A stretch of DNA of 64,000 nt from Mycolicibacterium porcinum (GCA_002086835.1 MVIG01000010.1:186001-250000); one strand, 5' to 3'. Positions 33,344-43,509 are shown, counted from the first letter of the stretch. The notes: a model not told the origin generated them from the sequence alone. Program-made: numbers and translations.

Positions 33344-35944
33344 ATGCCTGGTCAGTGGCAGCTTTTGGACCGGCCCGCCGAGCACGAGGCCATTCGGGCC
33401 GCTCTCAGCGGGACGGACAGCTGCGGAGTCGTGCTCGTCGGAGCTGCCGGAGTCGGTAAGACCACGTTGGCGCGCACCGTCACCGCATCGTTGAGCCGGA
33501 AGGTGCACTGGACCGCGTGCACCGAATCGTCGCGCAGCATTCCGCTCGGCGCGTTCGCCCACTGGGTGTCGTCGTCGGGCTCACGGGACCCCATCGCCCT
33601 CATCGGATCGGCACGCGAATCCCTTGTGGCCGACGGTGACACCATCGTCGGAATCGACGATGCGCATTTGCTGGACCAGCTCTCAGCGACACTGTTGCAC
33701 CAGATCGCGGTCGAGCGTTCTGGCCATGTGGTCGCCACCGTGCGCAGCGGCGAGCCGGTACCCGACGCCGTCACCTCGCTGTGGAAGGACGGGTATCTAC
33801 AGCGCTTCGAACTCAGCCCGTTCACCAAGCAGCAGAGCATCGCCCTCATCGAGACCGTGCTCGGTGGAACGCTGGAAGGCCTCAGCGCCGACGTGATGTG
33901 GGAAACCTCGGGCGGCAACCCGCTGTTCCTGCGCAACATGGTCGAGGGCGCGGTCGACGCGGGCACGCTGACCAACGTCAACGGCGTGTGGCAGTTCCGC
34001 GGCCCCACGGTCATCCCTTCCGGACTCGTCGAGCTGCTCGACGAGCGCCTGGCGCACGCCGGCGAGGACGTCCTGCACGCGTTGAAGCTGCTGGCGCTGT
34101 GCGAACCGCTCGACATCGACGCACTGGCCGAACTCGCCGGAGAGGAAGCGGTGGACACCGCCGAGATGCGCGGCCTGATCCGGATCGTCGCAGACGACGG
34201 CCAGATCAACGCGCGTTTCAGCCACCCGCTGTTCGGTGAGGTGGTGCGCCGCCGGGTCGGCACCGCATCAGCCCGCAAACTGCGGGGCCGCATCGCCAAG
34301 ATTCTGCACGAGCGCAACCTCGACTCGCCCGCCAGCCGAATCAAGTTGGCCGAGTTGGCCATCGAGAGCGATCAGGGAACCGACATCGAGTTGCTGATCA
34401 CCGCTGCCAAGGATGCGGTGTTCCTGTCCAACCTCCCGCTCGGCGAGAAGCTGGCCCGCGCGGCCTTCGCCCACGGCGGTGGACTCGGCGCGGCCGCCCT
34501 CCTGTCGCGCGCGCTGCTGTGGCAGGGCCACCCGGTGCAGGCCGACGCCATCCTGGAACAGTTCTCCCCCGCCGACCTCAACGAGATGGAACTCGTCCAG
34601 TGGGGTGTCCCGCGGATGTCGATCCTGTTCTGGTCCATGGGTGATGTGGCACGGGCCGAACAGGTGCTCGCCCTTCTTCAAGAGCGGGTCACCCACCCGA
34701 TCCTGAAGCTGATCGTCGATGCGACAGGCGCGGGCATGGCCGTGCACCGGAACAAGATCCCCGAGGGGCTGGAGATCGCCGAACGGGTGCTGGCAAACCC
34801 TGAGGCGCCCCGGCAGGCGGTGGATTTCGCGGCGTTCGCGGCCGGCCTGTCGATGCCGTTGATCGGCCGCGGCAACGACTTCCTGCCCATCGCATCGCGG
34901 TGCCGCGCCGAGCGCAAGACCACCGACGGCATGGTCCGGATCATGGTGTTCTACGGCGAGGTGCTGGCCCTGGCCTACACCGGCCGGCTGGAGCTGGCCC
35001 AGCAGCGCGCCACCGAGTACGCCGAGTTCTCGTCGGCCGGCCAGTTCGCCGGCTGGGCGATCGCCAAGATCATGGACGGCGTGGCCGCCACCCACAGCGG
35101 CCGGTTCCGCGATGCCATCCTGGCGATCGAACAGGCCCTGGCCGCGCTGAACGCCGAAAGCTCCCTGCCCTGGCAGCTGCCGGGGCGGCTGCTGCTGGCT
35201 CGCGCCTACGCCGGGGTGGGCAATCCCGCCGAGGCCGAACGGGTGCTCGAAGACGCCAAGGAGCACTCGGGCGAATTCATGGCGTTGCACGAGCCACTCC
35301 GGATGATCGCCAAGGCCTGGCTGGCCGCCGCGAAGGGCGGACACCGCTCGGCCATCGATCTGGCCCGCGCGGCGGCCGACGCGGCGCATTCCTCCGGCCA
35401 GTTCGCGGTCGAGGCGGAAGCCCTGCATACCGCGGCACGCTTCGGCGACCGGAGCGTGACCAGGCGCCTGCAGGATCTGGTCGAACGCACCGACGGTCCC
35501 CTGCCCGCACTGTTCGCCCGCCACGCGGCGGCGGTGGCGGCCGCCGACCCGGTCGAGCTGGACAAGGTGTCCACCGCGTTCGAGGAAGCCGGTCTGCTGC
35601 TGTCGGCGGCGGACGCTGCCGCCCAAGCCGTACCGCTGCACGACAAAGCCGGACATCGCCGCAACAGCACCGAATCCGCCGCGCACGCACTGCAATTGGC
35701 CTCCAAGTGCGGTGGCGCAGCCACCCCGGCGATCCGGTCGGCGGCCCGCCCGCTGCCGGTCACCGCGCGCGAACGCGAGGTGGCCGGACTGGTGGCCCAG
35801 GGATTGTCCAACCGCGAGATCGCCGAGCGGCTGACCGTCTCGGTCCGCACCGTGGAGGGCCACATCTACCGGGCCGGCATCAAGCTGGGCGTCGCCGAGC
35901 GCGATGAACTCGCCAAGATCGTCTGGAACGACCTGGGTCAGTAG
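33344..35944 (+). CDS. LAL-type LuxR regulator with AAA/STAND ATPase domain
   Basis: Large transcriptional regulator of about 866 residues. The N-terminal ATPase has Walker A GAAGVGKTTLAR (about residue 37) and a Walker B-like TIVGIDDAHLL. A long helical TPR-like middle part (repeated Ala/Leu-rich helices, about 300-780) senses ligand or partner. The C-terminal LuxR HTH is LTAREREVAGLVAQGLSNREIAERLTVSVRTVEGHIYRAGIKLGV, written here with its Val-Thr start. An in-frame ATG at 33248 would add 32 residues. It follows the catalase-related gene by 121 bp and probably controls part of the oxylipin/peptide region. Its last bases overlap the convergent nitrate reductase gene. Confidence 0.87.
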   Translation: MPGQWQLLDRPAEHEAIRAALSGTDSCGVVLVGAAGVGKTTLARTVTASLSRKVHWTACTESSRSIPLGAFAHWVSSSGSRDPIALIGSARESLVADGDTIVGIDDAHLLDQLSATLLHQIAVERSGHVVATVRSGEPVPDAVTSLWKDGYLQRFELSPFTKQQSIALIETVLGGTLEGLSADVMWETSGGNPLFLRNMVEGAVDAGTLTNVNGVWQFRGPTVIPSGLVELLDERLAHAGEDVLHALKLLALCEPLDIDALAELAGEEAVDTAEMRGLIRIVADDGQINARFSHPLFGEVVRRRVGTASARKLRGRIAKILHERNLDSPASRIKLAELAIESDQGTDIELLITAAKDAVFLSNLPLGEKLARAAFAHGGGLGAAALLSRALLWQGHPVQADAILEQFSPADLNEMELVQWGVPRMSILFWSMGDVARAEQVLALLQERVTHPILKLIVDATGAGMAVHRNKIPEGLEIAERVLANPEAPRQAVDFAAFAAGLSMPLIGRGNDFLPIASRCRAERKTTDGMVRIMVFYGEVLALAYTGRLELAQQRATEYAEFSSAGQFAGWAIAKIMDGVAATHSGRFRDAILAIEQALAALNAESSLPWQLPGRLLLARAYAGVGNPAEAERVLEDAKEHSGEFMALHEPLRMIAKAWLAAAKGGHRSAIDLARAAADAAHSSGQFAVEAEALHTAARFGDRSVTRRLQDLVERTDGPLPALFARHAAAVAAADPVELDKVSTAFEEAGLLLSAADAAAQAVPLHDKAGHRRNSTESAAHALQLASKCGGAATPAIRSAARPLPVTAREREVAGLVAQGLSNREIAERLTVSVRTVEGHIYRAGIKLGVAERDELAKIVWNDLGQ

Positions 35945-38900
35945 ACGTCGCGCACGTACCGCTTCTGGGCGACCAGCTCCCGCTTGTAGTCGCGCGCGGC
36001 GTCCTCGGACAATCCGCCGTGGGTACGCAGGATGGCGATGAGCGTGGCATCCACGTCCTTGGCCATCCGGGTGGCGTCGCCGCAGACGTAGAAGTGGGCG
36101 CCGTCGTCCAGCCAGCGCCACAGCTCTGCGCCACGCTCGAGCATCTTGTGCTGTACGTAGACCCGGTCGGCCTGATCGCGGGAGAAGGCCAGGTCCAGCC
36201 GGCTGAGAAAACCGTCGCTGACCATGTCCTCAAGGTCGTCCCGATAGTAGAAGTTCTCGCGGCGATGTTGGTCACCGAAGAACAACCAGTTACGCCCGCC
36301 GTGCCCCAGCGCGCGGCGCTCCTGCAGAAATCCCCGGAAAGGCGCCACGCCGGTGCCCGGGCCCACCATGATCATCGCCGTGCCCGGGTCCTCGGGCGGG
36401 CGGAAATGCGGTGAGCGCTGCAGGAACACCGGCGCGGCCGCAGCCCGGTCGGCCATGAAGGTGGAACACACCCCGCCCCGGGCCGAGCCACCCGCGCCGC
36501 GGTACCGCACCACGGACACCGTCAACTGGACCTCGTGCGGACTGATCAGGGGACTCGACGAGATCGAGTAGTTGCGGGGGGTCAGCCGGACCAGCACCTC
36601 CTGCCACTGCTCGGGTTCGGCGCGCACCGCGAACTCGCTCACGATGTCGAGACCGTTGCGGTTGCGGAGCCAATTGCCTTGCCGCTCACCGGAATTGCGT
36701 AAGATCTTGGCTGCGGACCTGTCGGGGCAGGTGTCGGCGACGAACCGCAACAGGTCCGGCGTCACGCGGCAGATGTCGTAGGACGAGATGAGCGCGTCGC
36801 GCAGCGAGTGCTCGACACCGTCGACCTCGATCACCGAGTCGGGTTCGAGTGCGGTGGCCGCCAGCCACGAATCGACCACTGCCGGGTCGTTGCTGGCGTA
36901 GACACCCAGCGAGTCGCCGACCGAGTACCTCACGTCGTATTCGGAGATATCGAAGCCGAACTGACGTACCTCCTTGGCCGCGCTCGCCGTCGTCAGCAGC
37001 TCGTTGCGTGTCAGGGCGGCGAGAATCGGCTTGGCCCTGGTGAATTCGTCGGGTTCGGTGGGGATGACGGTGCGGATGCCGTCGCCGACGACGACCGGGG
37101 TCGCACCGGTGAGCGCGGCCGTGACCGAATCGGCCCAGCGCCGCAGCGGCTCGTCATCGTAGGCCTCGCAGTCGGCGCGCTCGAGCAGCTTGGTGGCGCC
37201 CAGATCGGCCAGCCGCTGGTCCAGGGATTTGGCATGCCCGCAGAAGTTGTCGTAGGACTTGTCTCCGATACCCAGCACGGCATAGCGAACCCCGTGCAAC
37301 TGCGGGGCGTCGGGCGCCTGTAGCCGGCTCCAGAAGCCTGCGCCGTTGTCCGGGGGCCCACCGTCGCCGAATGTGCTGGTGACCACCAGGATGTCGCGTG
37401 CTGCGGCCAGATCGGGCAGCGCGAGGTCGTCCATGTTGACCAACGCTGCCCCGTCGATGCGCCCCGCGAGCCCGGCCGCGAACTCCTCGGCGGTGCCGGT
37501 TTGGGAGGCCCACAACACCAGCGGTCCAGCTGGCGCCGACCGCTGGACCGGCGCACCGTCGCCGGCCCGCGAATAGCGACCGGCCAGCACCCCGTCGACC
37601 CACAGCCGCACCTTGTCACTGATCGGCGCCGCGTCCGGTAGCACCGGAACTCCCCCGGGATCTTCCGGAAGACCGGTGAAAAACCCGGCCAGGTAGATCT
37701 TTTCGTCCAGGCTGAGGGTTGGCTTGTGCTGGGTACTCACCCCCATTTCCGCGGCGAGCGGATGCACCGCCGGAGCGCCGTCGACCGATCGGACCGGACG
37801 AAGGCTGACCGCGGCCACCTTGAACTCCGGCTGCAACGAATCCGGATCCACGGCATCGTTGGTCACGGCGTTGACGGTGAGGTACTCGCCGTGTTCGTCG
37901 TTCCAGTGGAACGGCGCGAAGCAGTTCCCGGGCCGCACCCGGTCCGACAGCACGGCGGGGAGCACCGCGCGGCCGCGCCGGGACGTCACCTCGACCTGCT
38001 GGCCCTCGACGATGTCGAGTTCCACCGCGTCCAGCGGGTGGATTTCGACGAACGGCGCGGGGTTGAGCCTGTTGAGCTTGTCCACCTTGCCCGTCTTGGT
38101 CATCGTGTGCCATTGATGTTGCAGCCGACCGGTGTTGAGCACCATCGGATAGTCGTCATCGGGTAGCTCGGCGGGATCCATGTGCGGCCGAGCGTGAAAC
38201 ACGGCCCGCCGTGACGGCGTCGCGAAGGCCAGCCGGGGCCGGCGACCGTCAGGGCCGACGAACAGGTCTTGGCTCACACCGTCGTTGAGGTAGCGGATGG
38301 GGTGCCGGTCGTCCTCGCCGCCGGGGCCATCCACGGGCGGGACCGGCCACTGCAGCGGAGTCCGGCGGAGCCTCTCGTAGTCGGCGCCGCGGAGGTCATA
38401 CCCGGTCTTCGGATTGGCGAACCCGCGGATCTCGGCGAAGACCTCTTCCGCGGACCGGTAGTCGAAGTGCTCGGCGAAGCCCAGTTGCGCGGCCACCTGG
38501 CAGATCAGCTGCCAATCCGGCCGGGCCTGACCGAGCGGGGCGACCGACGGGGACAGCAGGGTCAGATTGCGCTCCGAATTGACCATGACGCCTTCGGACT
38601 CCGCCCACAACGCAGCGGGCAGCACGATGTCGGCGTAGTGGTTGGTGGCCGTGGAACCGTAGGCATCCTGGGCGACAACCAGCTCAGCGGCCTCCAAGCC
38701 GTTGATGACGGTCTTCCGGTTGGCCACGCTGGCAACCGGATTGGTGCAGATGATCCAGCACGCTTTGATGTGCCCCTGCGCCATCTGCTCGAACATGCCG
38801 ACGGTGCCCGGACCCACGTCGGATCGGATGGTGCCGGGTTCGAGACCCCACTGCGTCTCGACGAATGCCCGGTCAGCTGGTGCGAGCACGGACCGCTGGC

Positions 38901-39993
38901 CGGGCAGACCCGGCCCCATGTAACCCATTTCCCGGCCGCCCATGGCGTTGGGCTGACCGGTCAACGACATCGGGCCGCTGCCCGGACGGCAGATGGCCCC
39001 GGTGGCCAGGTGCAGGTTGCAGATCGCGTTGGTGTTCCAGGTTCCGTGCGTGCTCTGGTTGAGACCCATCGTCCAGCAGCTCATCCACTCCCCGGCCTCG
39101 GCGATCATCGCTGCGGCGGTGCGGATGTCGGCTTCGGCGAGTCCGGTGATCTCGGCTACCCGGTCCGGTGGATAGTCCGCCAGGAACTCCGGCATCGCCT
39201 CCCACCCCGCCGTGTGCTCGGAGATGAATTGCTCGTCGATGTCGCCGTTGACGACAAGCAGGTGCAGCAGGCCGTTGAGCAGGGCCAGATCGGTTCCCGG
39301 CTTGATCTGCAGGAACAGGTCCGCGCGTTCGGCGGTCGCGGTCCGGCGCGGGTCCACCACGATGAGTTTGGCGCCGGCTTTGAGACGATCGGCCATGCGC
39401 AGGAACAGGATCGGATGGCAGTCGGCCATGTTCGCGCCGGCGACGAAGAAAAGGTCGGCCCGGTCGAAGTCGGCGTAAGAACCCGGCGGCCCGTCGGCAC
39501 CGAGCGACTGCTTGAACCCCGTGCCCGCACTCGCCATGCACAGCCGTGAATTCGATTCGATGTGCACCGTGCGCAGGAAGCCCTTGGCCAGCTTGGTGGC
39601 CAGATACTGCGCCTCCAGTGTCATCTGGCCGGACACGTAGAGTGCGACCGCGTCCGGCCCGTGCTCGTCGATGACGGCGCGCAGCCGGCGACCCGCCTCG
39701 GCCACCGCGTCGTCCACCGGGGTCGGCACCAACTCATCGGCGCGGGTCGGCCGCAGCAAAGCGGACGTGAGCCGATCGTCATCGGCGGCCATCATCTCGG
39801 CGTGCATCGCCCCCTTGGTGCACAGCCTGCCGAAATTCGTGGGGTGCAGCCTGTCGCCGCTGACCCGGGCGATCACGGTACGACCGTCATCGACCCTGGT
39901 GGTGACCTCGATACCGCAGCCGACGCCACAGTACGAACACGCCGTCCGCTGAGTCGTGTCCGGGACCGAACCCGGGGCCGCGCCGTCCGCCAT
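35938..39993 (-). CDS. Assimilatory nitrate reductase fused to a sulfite-reductase-type flavoprotein
   Basis: Single chain of 1351 residues. Residues about 12-760 are a molybdopterin oxidoreductase with an N-terminal [4Fe-4S] site (CSYCGVGCGIEV and LCTKG) and a C-terminal dinucleotide-binding domain (VLNTGRLQHQWHTMT). About 795-940 is a flavodoxin domain (LVLWASQTGTAEEFAAGLA). About 975-1351 is the FAD/NADPH reductase (RNYSISSSP, GVCSTFMADR, GPGTGVAPFRGFLQERR, ending YVRDVY). It can thus pass electrons from NADPH through FAD, FMN and the cluster to the Mo cofactor and reduce nitrate to nitrite for nitrogen assimilation. I recall this architecture as the mycobacterial enzyme named NasN in M. 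smegmatis. GlnR-like boxes lie upstream. No nitrite reductase gene is in the window. Confidence 0.93.
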   Translation of the reverse strand: MADGAAPGSVPDTTQRTACSYCGVGCGIEVTTRVDDGRTVIARVSGDRLHPTNFGRLCTKGAMHAEMMAADDDRLTSALLRPTRADELVPTPVDDAVAEAGRRLRAVIDEHGPDAVALYVSGQMTLEAQYLATKLAKGFLRTVHIESNSRLCMASAGTGFKQSLGADGPPGSYADFDRADLFFVAGANMADCHPILFLRMADRLKAGAKLIVVDPRRTATAERADLFLQIKPGTDLALLNGLLHLLVVNGDIDEQFISEHTAGWEAMPEFLADYPPDRVAEITGLAEADIRTAAAMIAEAGEWMSCWTMGLNQSTHGTWNTNAICNLHLATGAICRPGSGPMSLTGQPNAMGGREMGYMGPGLPGQRSVLAPADRAFVETQWGLEPGTIRSDVGPGTVGMFEQMAQGHIKACWIICTNPVASVANRKTVINGLEAAELVVAQDAYGSTATNHYADIVLPAALWAESEGVMVNSERNLTLLSPSVAPLGQARPDWQLICQVAAQLGFAEHFDYRSAEEVFAEIRGFANPKTGYDLRGADYERLRRTPLQWPVPPVDGPGGEDDRHPIRYLNDGVSQDLFVGPDGRRPRLAFATPSRRAVFHARPHMDPAELPDDDYPMVLNTGRLQHQWHTMTKTGKVDKLNRLNPAPFVEIHPLDAVELDIVEGQQVEVTSRRGRAVLPAVLSDRVRPGNCFAPFHWNDEHGEYLTVNAVTNDAVDPDSLQPEFKVAAVSLRPVRSVDGAPAVHPLAAEMGVSTQHKPTLSLDEKIYLAGFFTGLPEDPGGVPVLPDAAPISDKVRLWVDGVLAGRYSRAGDGAPVQRSAPAGPLVLWASQTGTAEEFAAGLAGRIDGAALVNMDDLALPDLAAARDILVVTSTFGDGGPPDNGAGFWSRLQAPDAPQLHGVRYAVLGIGDKSYDNFCGHAKSLDQRLADLGATKLLERADCEAYDDEPLRRWADSVTAALTGATPVVVGDGIRTVIPTEPDEFTRAKPILAALTRNELLTTASAAKEVRQFGFDISEYDVRYSVGDSLGVYASNDPAVVDSWLAATALEPDSVIEVDGVEHSLRDALISSYDICRVTPDLLRFVADTCPDRSAAKILRNSGERQGNWLRNRNGLDIVSEFAVRAEPEQWQEVLVRLTPRNYSISSSPLISPHEVQLTVSVVRYRGAGGSARGGVCSTFMADRAAAAPVFLQRSPHFRPPEDPGTAMIMVGPGTGVAPFRGFLQERRALGHGGRNWLFFGDQHRRENFYYRDDLEDMVSDGFLSRLDLAFSRDQADRVYVQHKMLERGAELWRWLDDGAHFYVCGDATRMAKDVDATLIAILRTHGGLSEDAARDYKRELVAQKRYVRDVY

Positions 39994-40037
39994 GCCCCCA
40001 TCGTGTGGTGAGGGTGTTGTCGGATCTTTCCGGCGAC

Positions 40038-40075
40038 GTTATCGCCACGAAAACTGATGCTCACCTCCCCGAGAC
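40038..40075 (-). promoter_or_regulatory. Candidate GlnR binding boxes upstream of the nitrate reductase
   Basis: Read on the + strand: GTTAT-n6-GAAAA-n6-CTCAC-n6-GAGAC. This keeps the exact 5-6-5-6-5-6-5 spacing of the actinobacterial GlnR site (gTnAC-n6-GAAAC repeated), with 4 of 5 matches in each box. It lies 45-82 bp upstream of the nitrate reductase start, where an activator could act, and fits control by nitrogen limitation. Confidence 0.5.
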
Positions 40076-40112
40076 ACCCCCTGTGAGGGACAACATCCCA
40101 GGTCAGAGCGCA

Positions 40113-40505
40113 TCAGTGATGGCTGGGCTTGACCGCAAGCACCGGTTTCGGGCATTCCAGCAGCAATTGTTGCGACACGCTGCCCAGCAACAGCTTGCCC
40201 ACCGGGCTGCGGTGCCGGATACCGATCACCAGCAACTCCGCGTCGGCGGCGTCCATCGCATCGAGCAGCTCGGTGGCCGCGTCGACCCCTACGGGCTGGC
40301 GCAACTCGAACGGCACGCCGCTCTCCCGTAACCTCTCCTCGACATCGTGGACCTGGCCGGAGCGGGCGAACCGGGAATCCACATAGGCCTCGCCGGCGGT
40401 CGCGTTGATCACCAGCAGGCCGGTGCCCCGCAGGGTCGCCTCGGCGATCCCGTGTTCGATGGCCGCGATTCCGAAAGCGTCTGCGGTGTAGCCGATGACA
40501 ATCAC
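40113..40505 (-). CDS. Universal stress protein (UspA family)
   Basis: Cytosolic 130-residue protein with the UspA fold: [19 protein letters not shown] at the N-terminus and the ATP-binding-type C-terminal motif ([25 protein letters not shown]). Starts at GTG, overlapping the tctA stop by 4 bp. It is thus the last gene of the tctCBA operon, perhaps modulating transporter activity or responding to energy state. No catalytic role can be assigned. Confidence 0.87.
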   Translation of the reverse strand: MIVIGYTADAFGIAAIEHGIAEATLRGTGLLVINATAGEAYVDSRFARSGQVHDVEERLRESGVPFELRQPVGVDAATELLDAMDAADAELLVIGIRHRSPVGKLLLGSVSQQLLLECPKPVLAVKPSHH

Positions 40506-42043
40506 AGCTGGCCCGCCTTCTCCTGCTGATCCACATCATCCTCGACGATCAACAGCGTCTCCTCACTGCGGTGCATCAGCTTGAGTACCAACGGCATCAG
40601 CAGCAAGATCGCCATCAGGACGTAGGTGACGATCGCGACGGGTTCGGTGAACAGGCTCGTCCAGTCACCGCCGCCAAGTTGCAGGCTCTGGCGCAGTTGC
40701 CTTTCGATGCGCGGGCCCAGGATCACCCCGATGATCAACGGCAGCACCGGCAACCCGAACCGGCGCATCATCAGACCCAGCAGTCCGAACACCAGCAGCA
40801 GGGCCAGATCCAGCGGTTGCACGTTGACCGCGAGTGCCCCCAACGTGGCGAAGAACAGGATGCCCGCGTACAGGTACGGCCGCGGGGTGCGCAGCAGCTT
40901 GGCCCACAGCGGCGCGAGCGGCAGGTTGAGCACCAGCAGCAGGAAGTTGCCGATGAACAGGCTCGCGATCAGGGTCCAGATCAGCAGCGGTTCCTTTTCG
41001 AAAAGCGTTGGTCCGGGCTGGATTCCGTAGGATACGAACGCGGTCAGCATCACCGCCGCGGTGGCATTGGTTGGCAGTCCCAGCGAAAGCATCGGCACCA
41101 GGGTGCCCGCGGCCGAGGCGTTGTTCGCGGCCTCCGGGCCGGCAACACCCTCGATCGCCCCCTTGCCGAACTCCTCGGGATGCTTCGAGAGCCGCTTTTC
41201 GGTGATGTAGGACAGGAAGGTCGGCAGCTCGGCGCCACCGGCCGGCAGCGCACCGAACGGGAACCCGTAGGCGGTGCCACGCAGCCACGGCTTCCACGAC
41301 CGGGAGAAATCCTTGCGGCTCATCCACGGCCGCCCCACCGGGATCACGTCGGCCGGCCGCCGGCGCAGGTGCGCCGCCACCCACAGCGCCTCGCCGAGCG
41401 CGAAGATCGCCACCGCGATCACGACGATGTCGATACCGTCGGACAGCTGAGGCAGGCCGAAGGTGGCGCGTGGCTGACCGGTGAGGAAGTCGATGCCGAC
41501 AACCCCGATCGCCAGTCCGAGGAACAGCGAGATCGCGCCCCGCAGCTTGGACGAGCCGAGCACCGCGGTGACCGCGACCAGGGCGAACAGCATGATCGCC
41601 AGATAGGAGGGCGCGCCGAGGGTCACCGCGAAGCGCGATATCGGTGGCGCGAACGCGGCCAGCAGCGCGGTGCCGATCGCGCCTGCGACGAAGGAGCCGA
41701 TCGCGGCGGTGGCCAGGGCCTGGGCGGCCCGACCGGCCTTGGCCATCTTGTTGCCCTCGATCGCGGTAATGACCGACGAGGATTCACCCGGGGTGTTCAG
41801 CAGGATCGAGGTGGTCGACCCGCCGTACATCCCGCCGTAGAAGATCCCGGCGAACATGATGAACGCGGCACTCGGGCTCACGTTGTAGGTCACCGGTAGC
41901 AGCAGTGCCACCGTCATGGCCGGGCCGATGCCCGGCAGCACGCCGACCGCGGTGCCCAGCAGCACCCCGATCACCGCATACAGCAGGTTCATCGGAGTCG
42001 CGGCCTCGGCGAACCCCTGAAGCAACCATTCGAAGTTGTTCAT
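40502..42043 (-). CDS. tctA: Tripartite tricarboxylate transporter, large membrane subunit TctA
   Basis: Integral membrane protein of 513 residues with about twelve hydrophobic segments. It carries the TctA signatures near the N-terminus ([44 protein letters not shown]) and the second similar motif in the middle ([44 protein letters not shown]). It forms the ion-coupled channel for tricarboxylates or related acids delivered by the binding protein TctC. Starts immediately after tctB with no gap and overlaps the stress-protein gene downstream. The divergent CitA/CitB-type system probably controls it. Substrate may be citrate, tartrate, or an aromatic dicarboxylate; sequence alone does not decide. 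Confidence 0.92.
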   Translation of the reverse strand: MNNFEWLLQGFAEAATPMNLLYAVIGVLLGTAVGVLPGIGPAMTVALLLPVTYNVSPSAAFIMFAGIFYGGMYGGSTTSILLNTPGESSSVITAIEGNKMAKAGRAAQALATAAIGSFVAGAIGTALLAAFAPPISRFAVTLGAPSYLAIMLFALVAVTAVLGSSKLRGAISLFLGLAIGVVGIDFLTGQPRATFGLPQLSDGIDIVVIAVAIFALGEALWVAAHLRRRPADVIPVGRPWMSRKDFSRSWKPWLRGTAYGFPFGALPAGGAELPTFLSYITEKRLSKHPEEFGKGAIEGVAGPEAANNASAAGTLVPMLSLGLPTNATAAVMLTAFVSYGIQPGPTLFEKEPLLIWTLIASLFIGNFLLLVLNLPLAPLWAKLLRTPRPYLYAGILFFATLGALAVNVQPLDLALLLVFGLLGLMMRRFGLPVLPLIIGVILGPRIERQLRQSLQLGGGDWTSLFTEPVAIVTYVLMAILLLMPLVLKLMHRSEETLLIVEDDVDQQEKAGQL

Positions 42044-42529
42044 CTACAGAATCCCGTCCAGAATGCCTGCGGGCAGCGGGATTCCGAGCCCGGAGTAGAA
42101 CGCGTAGAAGCTCGCCACCGACAGCACCGCGCCGATCGCGAGGTTCCGGATGTAGTGGCGATTGCCGAGAATCGTTGCCGCCCCGCCGAACAGCAGGGCG
42201 CCGGTGATGGCCCACCCCAACGGTTTGACCAGGACGATCACCAGTACGAACAGGCCGACCAGCAGTCCCACCGTGCGCCAGTCCCCCGGCATGTTCGGGT
42301 CGACGTCCTCGCCCGCGTCGGCCTCACCGACCGAACCACGCGGGATCGCGAACGCCAGGACCAGTGCGAGCAGGACGAGGACGATCCCGATCCCCAGTGG
42401 AAACGCCCGCGGCCCGACGGGGTCGACCTTGGCGAATCCGCTGGTCAATGTGAGCGCGTCATAGATCAGGAATCCGCCGACGGCCACCAGGACCGCGCAC
42501 ACCAGATATTGGGCCTTGTCGACCTTCAC
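42044..42529 (-). CDS. tctB: Tripartite tricarboxylate transporter, small membrane subunit TctB
   Basis: Poorly conserved small subunit of 161 residues with four hydrophobic helices: about residues 8-28, 44-63, 88-107 and 130-150. Typical TctB features are the LGIGIVLVLLALVLAF helix and the central charged loop (GEADAGEDVDPNMPG). Starts at GTG overlapping the tctC stop by 4 bp, and ends directly against the tctA ATG. Partner of TctA in the membrane. Confidence 0.88.
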   Translation of the reverse strand: MKVDKAQYLVCAVLVAVGGFLIYDALTLTSGFAKVDPVGPRAFPLGIGIVLVLLALVLAFAIPRGSVGEADAGEDVDPNMPGDWRTVGLLVGLFVLVIVLVKPLGWAITGALLFGGAATILGNRHYIRNLAIGAVLSVASFYAFYSGLGIPLPAGILDGIL

Positions 42530-43509
42530 AACAACCCCAATTCGCTCAGCGTCGTCGAGACGCGTTGGTCCTGGTCCCGCAGGAACTGTTCGAAGTCCGC
42601 ACCGGTGCTGAACGCGTCACTCCAGCCGTTCTTGACCAGCGCGTCGCGCCACTGCTGGGTGCCGTGCAGGTCCGTGAGAGCCCGCACCATCGCGTCCTTG
42701 GCCTCACCGGAAATGCCTGGCGGCGCAAGTATTCCGCGCCAGTTGGTGAACGTGAGATCGATGCCCGCCTCGGTCAGCGTGGGCGCATCGATCCCCTCGA
42801 CCCGTTTGGCACCCGACACCGCCAGCACCCGGACCTGCCCGGCCTCGATCTGGTCGACGAACTCACCGAGGCCGGTGGTACCCGCCGCGATCTTCTTGCC
42901 CAGCAGGGCCGTCAGCAGGTCGCCGCCGCCGTCGTAGGTGATGTAGTTGACCTTGCGCGGGTCCAATCCGACCGCACGTGCGGTTTCCATCGGGAACAGG
43001 TGATCGGGGCCGCCCGGTGAGGATCCGCCGCCGATCGTGACCTTGGCCGGATCGGCCTTCCACGCCGCGACCAGATCGCCGATGGTGCGGAACGGCGAAT
43101 CGCCCGGCACCAGAATGCCTTCCTGCTCCTCGACCATCTTGGCCAGTGCCGTGGCGTCCGAGGCGCGCGCCGAGGAGCCGTTGGTGTACACCGCCCCCAC
43201 CACTCCGAGCCCCATCATCATCATGAGGTCGTCGTTGCCCTTCTCGTTCATCAGGCGCGCCATCGCCACGGTGCCGCCGGCCCCGATGACGTTGAAGACC
43301 TCGATGCGCCCGGTGATATCGGTGTCCTCCATGATCTTCACCGCGGTGCGCGCCGTCAGGTCGTAACCGCCGCCGGGACTGTTGGGCACCATCATGCGCA
43401 GGCGGTGCAGGCCGCGGGATTGGTCACCACGGGTGACACCGCATGCCGTCACCAGCATCAGTGCGACCACGGCCACCATCAGCGCGGCACCTAGACGTCG
43501 AAACCTCAT
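42526..43509 (-). CDS. tctC: Tricarboxylate-binding lipoprotein TctC
   Basis: Extracytoplasmic substrate-binding protein of 327 residues. The signal peptide MRFRRLGAALMVAVVALMLVTACG ends in a lipobox with Cys23, so it is anchored to the outer membrane face of the cytoplasmic membrane. The Bug/TctC fold is shown by LRMMVPNSPGGGYDLTAR (ligand-binding loop), NVIGAGGTVAMARL, GGGSSPGGPDHLF and GTTGLGEFVDQ. The frame extends further upstream, but the ATG at 43509 gives the correct signal peptide. First gene of the tctCBA-stress protein operon; divergent by 67 bp from the sensor kinase. Confidence 0.92.
   Translation of the reverse strand: MRFRRLGAALMVAVVALMLVTACGVTRGDQSRGLHRLRMMVPNSPGGGYDLTARTAVKIMEDTDITGRIEVFNVIGAGGTVAMARLMNEKGNDDLMMMMGLGVVGAVYTNGSSARASDATALAKMVEEQEGILVPGDSPFRTIGDLVAAWKADPAKVTIGGGSSPGGPDHLFPMETARAVGLDPRKVNYITYDGGGDLLTALLGKKIAAGTTGLGEFVDQIEAGQVRVLAVSGAKRVEGIDAPTLTEAGIDLTFTNWRGILAPPGISGEAKDAMVRALTDLHGTQQWRDALVKNGWSDAFSTGADFEQFLRDQDQRVSTTLSELGLL

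Noticed and set aside
16053-35944. Complete cyanobactin cluster with heterocyclase or oxidase
   Set aside because: No YcaO/ThiF (PatD) or McbC-like oxidase gene was seen; only the protease side resembles cyanobactin systems.
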